DNA from: Taibaiella sp041660405
GTDB lineage: Bacteria > Bacteroidota > Bacteroidia > Chitinophagales > Chitinophagaceae
Direction: 5' to 3'
Length of the DNA: 64,000 nucleotides
Assembly: GCA_041660405.1 (NCBI GenBank)
Contig: JBAZWL010000008.1
Coordinates: 1-64,000 of the forward strand
The notes beneath the pieces are model-generated. The model made no database searches and was not told the DNA's origin. It saw only the letters and a program-made list of their open reading frames with translations. Numbering within the stretch: position 1 is the stretch's first letter; every line of letters begins with the position of its first letter. A program made the translations under genes and the position numbers. Positions 25,785-34,349 of the stretch are shown here, one piece after another.

Positions 25785-26846
25785 ATGAAATTTAAGCAAA
25801 CAATAATCATTACAGGAGGCGCAGGTTTCATTGGATCCCACGTTGTTCGCCGCTTTGTGAATCAATACCCGGATTATTTAATTATTAATCTGGACAAGTT
25901 AACCTATGCAGGCAACCTGGCTAATCTTAAGGATATAGAGCATAAGGAAAATTACAGCTTTATTAAAGGCGATATTGTTGATGCTGTGTTTATAGATCAG
26001 TTATTTGCTGATAAAAAGCCCGATGCTGTAATTCATCTGGCAGCAGAGTCTCATGTAGATCGTTCTATTGCAAACCCTACAGAATTTGTGATGACTAATG
26101 TAGTGGGTACTGCCAATTTGCTTAATGCTGCACGAAAATACTGGAAAGATGCTTATGATAAACATCGTTTTTATCATGTTTCAACAGATGAAGTATATGG
26201 CGCATTGGGCGAAGAGGGAATGTTTACAGAAGATACAAAGTATGATCCACATAGCCCATATTCAGCATCAAAAGCAAGCTCTGACCATTTTGTAAGAGCA
26301 TATCACGATACGTACGGTATGGATACTGTTATATCTAATTGCTCCAACAACTATGGCTCTTTCCATTTTCCGGAAAAATTAATTCCGCTTGCCATAAATA
26401 ATATAAAAAATAATAAACCGGTACCCGTGTATGGTAAAGGTGAAAATATAAGAGACTGGCTTTGGGTGGAAGACCATGCAAGAGCAATCGACGTTATATT
26501 TCATCAGGCAAAACCAGGAACTACTTATAATATAGGTGGCCACAACGAATGGAAAAATATTGATCTTATTCATTTGCTTTGCAGCATAATGGATAAAAAA
26601 CTGGGTCGTGAAGAAGGTGCTTCCGCAAAGCTGATCACTTTTGTTACAGATCGCGCCGGCCACGATCTCCGTTACGCTATTGACTCTTCAAAGCTTCAAA
26701 AGGAATTGAATTGGGTTCCCAGCCTTCAGTTTGAAGAAGGTTTGGAAAAGACAGTAGAATGGTATCTTGAAAATGAAGAGTGGCTAAATGGCGTTACCAG
26801 CGGCGACTACCAAAAATATTATTCAGAACAATATTCCGAGAATTAG
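25785..26846 (+). CDS. rfbB: dTDP-glucose 4,6-dehydratase
   Basis: A 353-residue extended SDR converting dTDP-glucose to dTDP-4-keto-6-deoxyglucose. It shows ITGGAGFIGSHVVRRF at the N-terminus, the STDEVYGALG segment with catalytic Thr/Asp/Glu, the YSASK pair (Tyr and Lys), and SNCSNNYGSFHFPEKLIPL. It supplies the keto-sugar used by the FdtA/FdtB-type enzymes downstream. It is 18 nt after the dehydrogenase gene in the same operon. Confidence 0.96.
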   Translation: MKFKQTIIITGGAGFIGSHVVRRFVNQYPDYLIINLDKLTYAGNLANLKDIEHKENYSFIKGDIVDAVFIDQLFADKKPDAVIHLAAESHVDRSIANPTEFVMTNVVGTANLLNAARKYWKDAYDKHRFYHVSTDEVYGALGEEGMFTEDTKYDPHSPYSASKASSDHFVRAYHDTYGMDTVISNCSNNYGSFHFPEKLIPLAINNIKNNKPVPVYGKGENIRDWLWVEDHARAIDVIFHQAKPGTTYNIGGHNEWKNIDLIHLLCSIMDKKLGREEGASAKLITFVTDRAGHDLRYAIDSSKLQKELNWVPSLQFEEGLEKTVEWYLENEEWLNGVTSGDYQKYYSEQYSEN

Positions 26847-26872
26847 ACACCCTTTAAGTAAAATTCTATAAT

Positions 26873-27223
26873 ATGAATCATGATGTACGTCCCTGGGGCG
26901 AATTTTGGGTGTTAGAAGATGCACATACACATAAAGTAAAAAGAATTGAAGTAAAACCAGGTGGTAGGCTAAGTTATCAATACCATCACCACCGTTCAGA
27001 AATATGGACCATTATATCCGGTGTGGCAACTGTAACGCTTGAGGGTGAGAAAAGGAATTATTTGCCAGGTGATGTAGTGCGTATTCCGGTATTGGCCAAG
27101 CATAGAGTGGCTAATGATGGAACAGAGCCATTGACGATAATAGAAGTTCAGTTTGGTACCTATTTTGGAGAAGATGATATCATAAGACTGGATGACGATT
27201 ATGCAAGAACCAGCGAAGAATAA
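26873..27223 (+). CDS. Stand-alone mannose-6-phosphate isomerase type II cupin
   Basis: A 116-residue single cupin. RPWGEFWVLED followed by KRIEVKPGGRLSYQYHHHRSE and the second cupin motif LPGDVVRIPVLAKHRV match the C-terminal isomerase domain of bifunctional ManC/AlgA/XanB enzymes. The His cluster and Glu would bind the metal. It would convert fructose-6-phosphate to mannose-6-phosphate. The guanylyltransferase partner is encoded separately at 27866-28864, with the rfbC-like gene between them. Confidence 0.85.
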   Translation: MNHDVRPWGEFWVLEDAHTHKVKRIEVKPGGRLSYQYHHHRSEIWTIISGVATVTLEGEKRNYLPGDVVRIPVLAKHRVANDGTEPLTIIEVQFGTYFGEDDIIRLDDDYARTSEE

Positions 27224-27289
27224 TTTTTGTACAATTCGATTAGCCAAGCATTAACCAACCCAATTGTTGCTTTTGAAAATTAATAATAG

Positions 27290-27832
27290 ATGAATGTAAT
27301 TGAAACGAAGCTTAAAAGTTGCTATATTCTGGAGCCTGTTGTTTTTAAAGATGAACGAGGCTCTCTTTTTGTAAGTTTTAATAAGAATACTTTTGAAGAA
27401 TTAACCGGACAAAACGGAACGTTTGTGCAGGATAACCAATCGTCATCCTCATACGGAGTGGTTAGGGGTTTACACCTTCAAAAAGGTGAACATGCACAAG
27501 CCAAGCTCGTAAGAGTACTTGAAGGAAAAATTCTGGATATTGCTGTTGATCTTCGTAAAGAATCCGAAACGTACGGACAGTGGGTTGCTGTAGAACTTTC
27601 TGCTGATAATAAAAAGCAGCTATACATACCCAGAGGTTTTGCACATGGTTTTTCAGTTCTGAGCGAAACAGCTTCCGTATTGTACAAATGTGATAATTTT
27701 TACCATAAAGAATCTGAAGCCGGCATTCAGTACAATGATCCTGATCTGAATATTGATTGGCAGATTCCGAAAGAATCGATGATCATTTCCGATAAGGACA
27801 TGGGATTGTCTTCTTTTAAAAGTTGGGTTTAA
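27290..27832 (+). CDS. rfbC: dTDP-4-dehydrorhamnose 3,5-epimerase (RmlC family)
   Basis: A 180-residue RmlC-type cupin. Landmarks are VFKDERGSLFVSFNK, FVQDNQSSSSYGVVRGLHLQ (catalytic His in GLHLQ), VRVLEGKILDIAVDLR and YIPRGFAHGFSVLSE. It epimerises the 4-keto-6-deoxy sugar at C3 and C5. No rmlD reductase is in the window, so L-rhamnose may be completed by a gene elsewhere, or the product is used for another 6-deoxy sugar. Confidence 0.93.
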   Translation: MNVIETKLKSCYILEPVVFKDERGSLFVSFNKNTFEELTGQNGTFVQDNQSSSSYGVVRGLHLQKGEHAQAKLVRVLEGKILDIAVDLRKESETYGQWVAVELSADNKKQLYIPRGFAHGFSVLSETASVLYKCDNFYHKESEAGIQYNDPDLNIDWQIPKESMIISDKDMGLSSFKSWV

Positions 27833-27865
27833 TTTTTCAAACGAATAGCAGATTAGCATATTTCA

Positions 27866-28864
27866 ATGGCTGTAATTAACGTCATATTATCAGGTGGAGT
27901 GGGGAGCAGGCTTTGGCCGCTTTCGCGAAAATCCAGACCTAAACAATATATTCCTTTGTTTGAAAACAGTACGCTGTTTCAGATGTGTGCGCTCCGTAAT
28001 TATGGGATAGCAGATGAAATACAGGTGATTGGAAGTGTGGATAATTATGAATTATCAAGGAGAGATTTGGAAAATGCAGGCATTAAGGAATTTTCCGAAA
28101 TTATTGAAGCTGCACCGCGCAATACTGCAGCATCAATAGCATTCGCGGCATTTTCTGCCAAACCAGACGATATATTGATCGTAACACCATCAGATCATGT
28201 TATTAATGGTATTGAAGGTTACACGGAAGCCATGCAAAATGCAATTAAAATAGCGGGCGAAAATTATATAGTAACTTTTGGCGCTATTCCATTAAGGCCC
28301 GAAACAGGATATGGTTACATTGAACATGACGACACTTACAATGTAATTTCCTTCAAAGAAAAACCAGCTCTTGAAACTGCACAAGAATATGTTTCGAGCG
28401 GAAAATATTTGTGGAATAGCGGTATGTTTTGTTTCAAAGCATCTGTATATCTTAATGAACTGAAACAATATGCTCCGGAAGTATATCTGGCGGCTTACAA
28501 TGCTTTTCTTAAACTTGATGACAGTTTTTTACCATTGGGGGAAACAATGGAAATACCAGCTGTAAGTGTAGACTATGCGGTTATGGAGCATTCAAAGATC
28601 ATTAAAGTAGTTCCTTTCAATTTTGATTGGAATGACTTGGGCTCGTTTGAATCTTTATGGGATTATATAGATAAAAACACCGTTGGTGAGTTGCCCAAAA
28701 ACCTTGTTCTGGGATCAGATAAACATGTTGAATTTATTGGCCTGGAAAATCTGATTCTTGTAGAGACAGAGGATGCAATATTGGTGATGCCCAGAAACAG
28801 AACCCAGGAAGTAAAGCATGTATATGAAAGGCTGGAGAAGGAGAAACCTGAATTATTAAAATAA
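27866..28864 (+). CDS. Mannose-1-phosphate guanylyltransferase
   Basis: A 332-residue nucleotidyltransferase. The signature LSGGVGSRLWPLSRKSRPKQ is at residues 8-27, TPSDHVI holds the metal Asp, and VISFKEKPALETAQEYV the product-binding segment. It makes GDP-mannose from mannose-1-phosphate and GTP. It lacks the C-terminal isomerase cupin of the roughly 470-residue bifunctional form, which is encoded separately at 26873. Confidence 0.92.
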   Translation: MAVINVILSGGVGSRLWPLSRKSRPKQYIPLFENSTLFQMCALRNYGIADEIQVIGSVDNYELSRRDLENAGIKEFSEIIEAAPRNTAASIAFAAFSAKPDDILIVTPSDHVINGIEGYTEAMQNAIKIAGENYIVTFGAIPLRPETGYGYIEHDDTYNVISFKEKPALETAQEYVSSGKYLWNSGMFCFKASVYLNELKQYAPEVYLAAYNAFLKLDDSFLPLGETMEIPAVSVDYAVMEHSKIIKVVPFNFDWNDLGSFESLWDYIDKNTVGELPKNLVLGSDKHVEFIGLENLILVETEDAILVMPRNRTQEVKHVYERLEKEKPELLK

Positions 28865-28912
28865 TTACAAGTAAGTAATACTATATATTTATATTTCAAA
28901 TTATTAAACTAA

Positions 28913-29773
28913 ATGAAAGGCATAGTACTCGCTGGCGGTTCAGGCACTCGTTTGTATCCAATTACACTTGCAATTAGTAAGCAGTTGATGCCTATTTACG
29001 ATAAGCCAATGATCTATTATCCGATTTCGGTATTGATGATGGCAGGGATTAACGAAATTCTGATTATCACTACACCAGAGGATCAACCGGGATTTATTCG
29101 TTTATTGGGTGATGGTAGCAAATGGGGCTGCAAATTTGAGTATGTGATTCAGGAAATTCCAAATGGACTTGCCCAGGCTTTTGTTTTAGGCGCTGATTTT
29201 ATTGGAACTGATAAAGTGGCATTGGTTTTAGGGGATAATATATTTTATGGAAGTGGTTTGGCATCATTGTTGCAGGCTAATATTAATCCCGATGGTGGAG
29301 TGATATTTGCCTATCAGGTAAATGATCCGGAACGTTATGGCGTAGTTGAGTTTGATAAAGAATATAATGCATTATCAATTGAAGAAAAACCTGCTGAACC
29401 TAAATCTAATTACGCAGTTCCGGGGCTTTATTTTTATGATAACTCTGTGGTTTCTATTGCTAAAAATATTAAACCTTCGCAAAGAGGCGAATATGAAATT
29501 ACGGATGTAAATAAAGTTTATCTTAAGCAGGGCAATCTGAAAGTTGGCGTTTTAGGGAGAGGAACAGCGTGGTTGGATACTGGAACCCATGACTCCTTAA
29601 TGGAGGCAAGCCAATTTGTACAGATCATAGAACGTAGACAAGGAATGAAAATAGGTTGTCTGGAAGAGATTGCATATAGGATGGGTTTTGTCGATAAAGA
29701 ACAACTAAAAATACTTGCTGAACCCTTAAAGAAAAGTGGTTACGGCGAATATCTTATCAAGCTTATTAAATAA
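28913..29773 (+). CDS. rfbA: Glucose-1-phosphate thymidylyltransferase
   Basis: A 286-residue RmlA. It has the nucleotidyltransferase motif LAGGSGTRLYPITLAISKQL, LGDNIFYGSG with the metal Asp, EEKPAEPKSNYAVPGLYFYD and GRGTAWLDTGTHDSLMEA. It makes dTDP-glucose, the substrate for RfbB. Length and motifs are standard. It is placed after manC, apart from rfbB and rfbC. Confidence 0.96.
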   Translation: MKGIVLAGGSGTRLYPITLAISKQLMPIYDKPMIYYPISVLMMAGINEILIITTPEDQPGFIRLLGDGSKWGCKFEYVIQEIPNGLAQAFVLGADFIGTDKVALVLGDNIFYGSGLASLLQANINPDGGVIFAYQVNDPERYGVVEFDKEYNALSIEEKPAEPKSNYAVPGLYFYDNSVVSIAKNIKPSQRGEYEITDVNKVYLKQGNLKVGVLGRGTAWLDTGTHDSLMEASQFVQIIERRQGMKIGCLEEIAYRMGFVDKEQLKILAEPLKKSGYGEYLIKLIK

Positions 29774-29785
29774 TCTATTACTGTT

Positions 29786-30871
29786 ATGGGACAAAACCGC
29801 CCTCCTACACTTGAAAGAACAGATGTGGTAAACGAAACATCTTTTGATGAGGTAGTTACGCGAATTAAAGTTTGGGTAAACTATTTCAAAACTAAATGGC
29901 TTCTTATCTTGATAACAGGCGTGATATTTTGTATTGCGTCTTTCTTCTTCACTAAAAGTGTCAGGCCACATTACATAGCAGAGTGCACATTTGTGTTGGA
30001 TGAAGATAACGGTGCCAAAGTAAGTTCGGGTCTTTCTGCATTGGGCTTAGGTATGGGTGGAAAATCTGCCGGATTTTTTACAGAAACGGATAATATTATC
30101 TGGTTATATTCTACCCGGTTACTGTTACAGAAAACCTTATTGACTCCAGTTGACAGCCTGGGTAAAAAAATATTATTGATAAACTGGTTTCTTTCAGAAA
30201 GCAATCTTCGTAGGGAATTTGATAAAGACCCGCTTTTAAGCAAAACGCGCTTCGATTTTAATACCAATGATTCATGGTTAAATAGAGCACAAAACACGAT
30301 TATTACCCGCTGTGCAAACCTTATCAAAAACCGTTATCTAAAGGTTCAGTTGACACCTAAAACCGAGAACGTTATTTCAGTAACTTTTAAGTCGAAAAAT
30401 GAATTGTTCGCAGCATTATTTACCAACGAATTGGTAGCTAATGTGAATGATTATTATATACAGACAAAGACGAAAAAAGCCAGTGCTGAAGTTGCTTTGC
30501 TTGAAAGTAAGGCAAATCAATATAAATCTGAAATGAGCAGCAGTATGTACGAGGTAGCATCGGAATATGATGATGCCCCTTATGCAAATCCTAGCAGAAC
30601 GGTCCTCCGAGTGGCACCACAACGCAAGCAAGTTGATGCAAAAATTGCTAGTGAAATTTATGGCGGGTTGGTACAGCAGCTTGAGTTGAGTCGGACAAGT
30701 CTGCAAAAACAAATCCCATTGATACAAATCATTGAACAACCTGTGCTTCCCTTGAAAACTGACATGTCTGATCCCAAGCTTATGTCTGTTTTAGGATTAA
30801 TAGGAGGAATTATCCTTATTACAATCATTCTCGTCTGTGTAAGATTATATAAAACCCTTTTTGTTAGTTAA
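29786..30871 (+). CDS. Wzz/chain-length determinant family protein
   Basis: A 361-residue inner-membrane protein with two membrane helices, at about 35-55 and 332-354, flanking a large periplasmic domain with coiled-coil tendency (about 225-260). This is the layout of polysaccharide co-polymerases. The second helix is followed by only a few residues, so no cytoplasmic tyrosine-kinase domain is fused and no separate Wzc-like kinase was found in the cluster. It should regulate polymer length together with the EpsG-like polymerase. Confidence 0.85.
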   Translation: MGQNRPPTLERTDVVNETSFDEVVTRIKVWVNYFKTKWLLILITGVIFCIASFFFTKSVRPHYIAECTFVLDEDNGAKVSSGLSALGLGMGGKSAGFFTETDNIIWLYSTRLLLQKTLLTPVDSLGKKILLINWFLSESNLRREFDKDPLLSKTRFDFNTNDSWLNRAQNTIITRCANLIKNRYLKVQLTPKTENVISVTFKSKNELFAALFTNELVANVNDYYIQTKTKKASAEVALLESKANQYKSEMSSSMYEVASEYDDAPYANPSRTVLRVAPQRKQVDAKIASEIYGGLVQQLELSRTSLQKQIPLIQIIEQPVLPLKTDMSDPKLMSVLGLIGGIILITIILVCVRLYKTLFVS

Positions 30872-30898
30872 CAAGTGAACCTTATGGTAGTGTCTGAT

Positions 30899-31294
30899 AT
30901 GCCAAAACTGATTAACCTCCCTAAAATACAAGACCCAAGGGGCAATTTATCCTTTTTTGAATATCCAGGTCAATTGCCCTTTAAGTTGGCAAGGACATAC
31001 TGGATTTACGATGTTCCGGGTGGCGAAGTACGGGGGGGGCATGCTTTTAAGGAACAACAGGAATTTATTATAGCACTTTCCGGAAGCTTTGACGTTGTTT
31101 TACATGATGGGATTAAAGAATTCAAACACACTTTGAACAGATCTTACTCCGGACTTCATATACCTAAGATGTATTGGAGATCTTTAGAGAATTTCTCAAC
31201 CAATGCACTGGCCCTTATTGTTTCAGACAAGGCTTATGAACCCTCAGATTATATAAGGGATTTTCAGGAATTTAAAAAAAGCAAAAATGGCTAA
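30899..31294 (+). CDS. FdtA/QdtA-family cupin, sugar 3,4-ketoisomerase (first copy)
   Basis: A 131-residue single-domain cupin. KIQDPRGNLSFFE, RTYWIYDVPGGEVRGGHAFKEQQEFIIALSG and GLHIPKMYWRSLENFS are the signature of dTDP-4-keto-6-deoxyglucose 3,4-ketoisomerases (WxcM-like, FdtA, QdtA). It moves the keto group to C3, preparing the sugar for amination. The second motif His is Phe here (HAFKE instead of HAHKE), unlike the neighbouring copy, so this copy may be altered. The start could also be ATG 30884 or GTG 30875. It overlaps the next gene by 8 bp. Confidence 0.86.
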   Translation: MPKLINLPKIQDPRGNLSFFEYPGQLPFKLARTYWIYDVPGGEVRGGHAFKEQQEFIIALSGSFDVVLHDGIKEFKHTLNRSYSGLHIPKMYWRSLENFSTNALALIVSDKAYEPSDYIRDFQEFKKSKNG

Positions 31295-31706
31295 GATCTC
31301 GGTCTTTGATTGTTCTATTCTGGATTTAGGGAAAAATCATTTTCGAGCAGGAAACTTAACTGTTATTGAAAATGATGGTACTTTCCCCTTCGAAGTTGAA
31401 AGGATATTTTACTTATACGATATTCCTGGCGGTGAAGGAAGAGGAGCCCATGCACACAAGCAATGTCATCAGTTTTTGGTTGCAGCCAGCGGAAGCTTTG
31501 AAGTTTTACTGGATGATGGTAGAATGAAGCGACAGGTTCAATTGAACAGGGCTGATATTGGACTTCATATACCACCGGGAATATGGGCCAGCGAATTTAA
31601 TTTTTCTTCAGGCTCCATATGTTTGGTATTGGCTTCTCATAATTATACCGAAGCAGACTATATAAGAAGCTATAGCACGTTTATGGAATATATTGACAAT
31701 GGCTAA
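31287..31706 (+). CDS. FdtA/QdtA-family cupin, sugar 3,4-ketoisomerase (second copy)
   Basis: A 139-residue paralogue of the preceding protein. RIFYLYDIPGGEGRGAHAHKQCHQFLVAASGSFEVLLDDG retains the HAHK histidines typical of catalytic FdtA/QdtA, and GLHIPPGIWASEFNFS gives the substrate-binding end. It overlaps the first copy by 8 bp, so translation is coupled. Two copies may give different stereochemistry (galacto or gluco product), act as a heterodimer, or reflect a duplication in which one copy is drifting. Confidence 0.9.
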   Translation: MAKISVFDCSILDLGKNHFRAGNLTVIENDGTFPFEVERIFYLYDIPGGEGRGAHAHKQCHQFLVAASGSFEVLLDDGRMKRQVQLNRADIGLHIPPGIWASEFNFSSGSICLVLASHNYTEADYIRSYSTFMEYIDNG

Positions 31707-31718
31707 TATCAACAAAAT

Positions 31719-32171
31719 ATGAATGCTATAAAATTAGAAGTTTTCGATGAAACTTACCTTGAGCAATCATGGGTTTGGCTCAACGATCCTGAAATCAAAT
31801 ATCTTACAAATACAGGTGTATTTACTAAGGAACAACAATATAGTTGGTTTCTTACTTTGAATAGTAAGAAAGATTATAAATTATGGGGTGTTCGATATGA
31901 TGACAGACCAATTGGAGTTTTTGGTATCAAAAATATTGAAAACAGGAGGGGGGAATATTGGGGTTACATCGGAGAAAAAGAATATTGGGGAAAGGGATTG
32001 GGTAGTAGTATTATGGATGCAATTATTGACAAAGCCCGGAAAGCAGGTTTGGATAGCTTATACTTAAAGGTGATTGATGAAAATATCCGTGCTATAAAAC
32101 TCTATAAAAAAATAGGGTTTGAGTTTGATTCTATAAAAGACGGCTTAAATATTTTTACAAAAAAAATATAA
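31719..32171 (+). CDS. GNAT family N-acetyltransferase
   Basis: A 150-residue GNAT of the RimJ/RimL or PseH-like type. The acetyl-CoA loop is YWGKGLGSSIMDAIIDKARK, followed by SLYLKVIDENIRAIKLYKKIGFEFD. It stands between the ketoisomerase pair and the aminotransferase, so it may acetylate the 3-amino sugar. The usual FdtC/QdtC acetyltransferases are left-handed beta-helix proteins, so this would be a non-homologous replacement. This role is inferred from position only. Confidence 0.85.
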   Translation: MNAIKLEVFDETYLEQSWVWLNDPEIKYLTNTGVFTKEQQYSWFLTLNSKKDYKLWGVRYDDRPIGVFGIKNIENRRGEYWGYIGEKEYWGKGLGSSIMDAIIDKARKAGLDSLYLKVIDENIRAIKLYKKIGFEFDSIKDGLNIFTKKI

Positions 32172-33104
32172 ATGTTTTTACTAAAACGGTATAGTGACGA
32201 GTTCAAAAAAAAGTGGGATACATTTATAAAAAGTTCAAGAAACGGACTATTCTTTTTTGAGCGTAATTATATAGAATACCATTCAGATAGATTCACAGAT
32301 CACTCATTGATTCTGTTCAAAGGCGAAGAAATTGTTGCTGTCTTTCCTGCTTCAGAAAAAGATGGTGTAATAACATCACATGCAGGATTAACATATGGAT
32401 CTTTGATAACTGATTTCCATTTAAAAACTAAAAATATCCTTGATATTTTCGAACAAATTACTCATTACTACAAGGACAATAATTGTACTGAAATTATTTA
32501 TAAATGTATTCCTTCTATATACCATAAGTATCCTGCTGATGAAGACTTGTATGCCTTATTTCGGAACAACGCTCAATTAATAAGGCGTGATATTTGTTCT
32601 GTAATAAAGCTCAGCAATAAAATACGATTTAATGAAACCAAAAGGCAGCATATAAATAAGTGCATCAAGAAGAATATTATCGTAACGGAGAATGAAGATT
32701 TTTCAAATTACTGGGAGTTACTTACCGAAGTACTGCAAAAATTTGAAGTAAAACCGGTACATACGGCTGCCGAAATTCATTTATTAAAAACACGCTTCCC
32801 GGCCAGTATCAGGTTGTTTGAAGCGTTTGATAGCGAAATACTCTTAGCTGGTATTGTTATATTCGACTTTGGGCAGGTGGCGCACACGCAATATATGGCG
32901 GCTTCAAATGAAGGTAGAAAAATGGGTGCTCTGGATTTTATTAACCATCATTTGATTGAAGAGGTTTTTAGCGACAAGGAATATTTCAGTTTTGGTATAT
33001 CTACAGAAGATCGAGGACGTGTACTAAACGAAGGTCTGATTCAACAAAAAGAGAATATGGGCGGACGTGGAATTACACTCGATTTTTATTCAATAACACT
33101 TTAA
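32172..33104 (+). CDS. GNAT/FemAB-like acyl or aminoacyl transferase
   Basis: A 310-residue protein with a double-GNAT, FemAB-like layout. The N-terminal half (NGLFFFERNYIEYHSDRFTD, VFPASEKDGVITSHAGLTYG) and the C-terminal half (ASIRLFEAFDSEILLAGIVI, VAHTQYMAASNEGRKMGALD) resemble Acetyltransf_6 proteins of polysaccharide clusters. It may attach an acyl or amino-acid group to a sugar. It starts directly after the preceding stop codon. Substrate is unknown. Confidence 0.72.
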   Translation: MFLLKRYSDEFKKKWDTFIKSSRNGLFFFERNYIEYHSDRFTDHSLILFKGEEIVAVFPASEKDGVITSHAGLTYGSLITDFHLKTKNILDIFEQITHYYKDNNCTEIIYKCIPSIYHKYPADEDLYALFRNNAQLIRRDICSVIKLSNKIRFNETKRQHINKCIKKNIIVTENEDFSNYWELLTEVLQKFEVKPVHTAAEIHLLKTRFPASIRLFEAFDSEILLAGIVIFDFGQVAHTQYMAASNEGRKMGALDFINHHLIEEVFSDKEYFSFGISTEDRGRVLNEGLIQQKENMGGRGITLDFYSITL

Positions 33105-33107
33105 GCA

Positions 33108-34214
33108 ATGATAAAATTTCTTGATTTACAAAAAATAAACCTTGCTCATCAGCAGGAAATAGAAGATCGTATATTAAAAACATTCCGTAGTGGTTGGTAT
33201 TTACTGGGCGATGAATTGAAAAATTTTGAAGCCCACTTGGCTAATTACATTGGTACGCCCAACGCTATCGGGGTAGCCAACGGACTTGATGCCTTACGGC
33301 TTATACTAAAAGCCTATATCACTTTAGGTGTATTACAGGAGGGAGACGAAGTGATCGTGCCCTCTAATACTTATATTGCCTCTATACTGGCAATAACCGA
33401 TAACAACCTAAAACCTGTATTGGTAGAGCCAGATAATGAGACCTTAAATATTGACATAAGCAAAATAGAAGCTGCCATTACCCCAAAGACAAAAGCTATA
33501 ATGGTTGTCCATTTGTATGGCCGAGTAGTATGGTCATCCGAATTGGAAGACCTGGCTAAAAGATATAGTTTAAAAATTATTGAAGATAATGCTCAAGCTA
33601 TCGGTGCATCGTACAAAGGTGTAAAAGCAGGCAATTTGGGTGATGCTTCCGGCTTTAGTTTCTATCCGGGTAAAAATTTGGGAGCATTGGGAGATGCCGG
33701 TGCTGTTACTACCAAAGATGATAAATTGGCAGCCACCATAAGGGCGCTGGCAAATTACGGATCAAATCAAAAGTATGTAAACACATATTTGGGACTTAAC
33801 TCCAGATTAGATGAAATACAAGCGGCCGTATTGGATGTAAAACTCAAATATATAGATTCAGAAAATGATGAGCGAAAAGCAATAGCCAAACGCTATATCG
33901 ATGGAATTAAAAATGACAAAATTGTATTGCCACTTATGCCGACAAAAGGAGAGGAAATGGTATGGCATATATTTCTGGTGAAAACCGAGCGTAGAGCAGA
34001 ATTGCAAAAATATCTTACAGACAATGGTATTGGGAATTTAATCCATTATCCTATTCCGCCCCATTTACAGGAAGCATATAAGCATTGGGGGTATAAGAAA
34101 GGTGATTTCCTCATTGCAGAAGATATTGCCAATACTTGCCTTAGCTTACCTTTATGGCCCGGTATGACTAATGAAGAAGTAGAAACTGTATGTCAGAAAA
34201 TTAATACCTTCTGA
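33108..34214 (+). CDS. DegT/DnrJ/EryC1 sugar aminotransferase (FdtB/QdtB-like)
   Basis: A 368-residue PLP-dependent sugar aminotransferase. The internal aldimine Lys189 is in GFSFYPGKNLGALGDAG; IIEDNAQAIGASYKG holds the ring-stacking Asp and Gln; VPSNTYIASILAI is the phosphate-binding region. With the FdtA/QdtA-type ketoisomerases just upstream, the likely reaction is amination at C3 to give dTDP-3-amino-3,6-dideoxyhexose. It starts 4 nt after the preceding gene. Confidence 0.92.
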   Translation: MIKFLDLQKINLAHQQEIEDRILKTFRSGWYLLGDELKNFEAHLANYIGTPNAIGVANGLDALRLILKAYITLGVLQEGDEVIVPSNTYIASILAITDNNLKPVLVEPDNETLNIDISKIEAAITPKTKAIMVVHLYGRVVWSSELEDLAKRYSLKIIEDNAQAIGASYKGVKAGNLGDASGFSFYPGKNLGALGDAGAVTTKDDKLAATIRALANYGSNQKYVNTYLGLNSRLDEIQAAVLDVKLKYIDSENDERKAIAKRYIDGIKNDKIVLPLMPTKGEEMVWHIFLVKTERRAELQKYLTDNGIGNLIHYPIPPHLQEAYKHWGYKKGDFLIAEDIANTCLSLPLWPGMTNEEVETVCQKINTF

Positions 34215-34349
34215 TAAGGTAAGTAAGAATCCATAGAGCAGACCCGGAGGTTCAGTAATAAACATTAATGGTGACTCTGCAAAGAAGGAAATCCTCACTT
34301 GCCTATAACTATAATACAACTTCAGAATGCAGGTACTTATTCGACCCTA

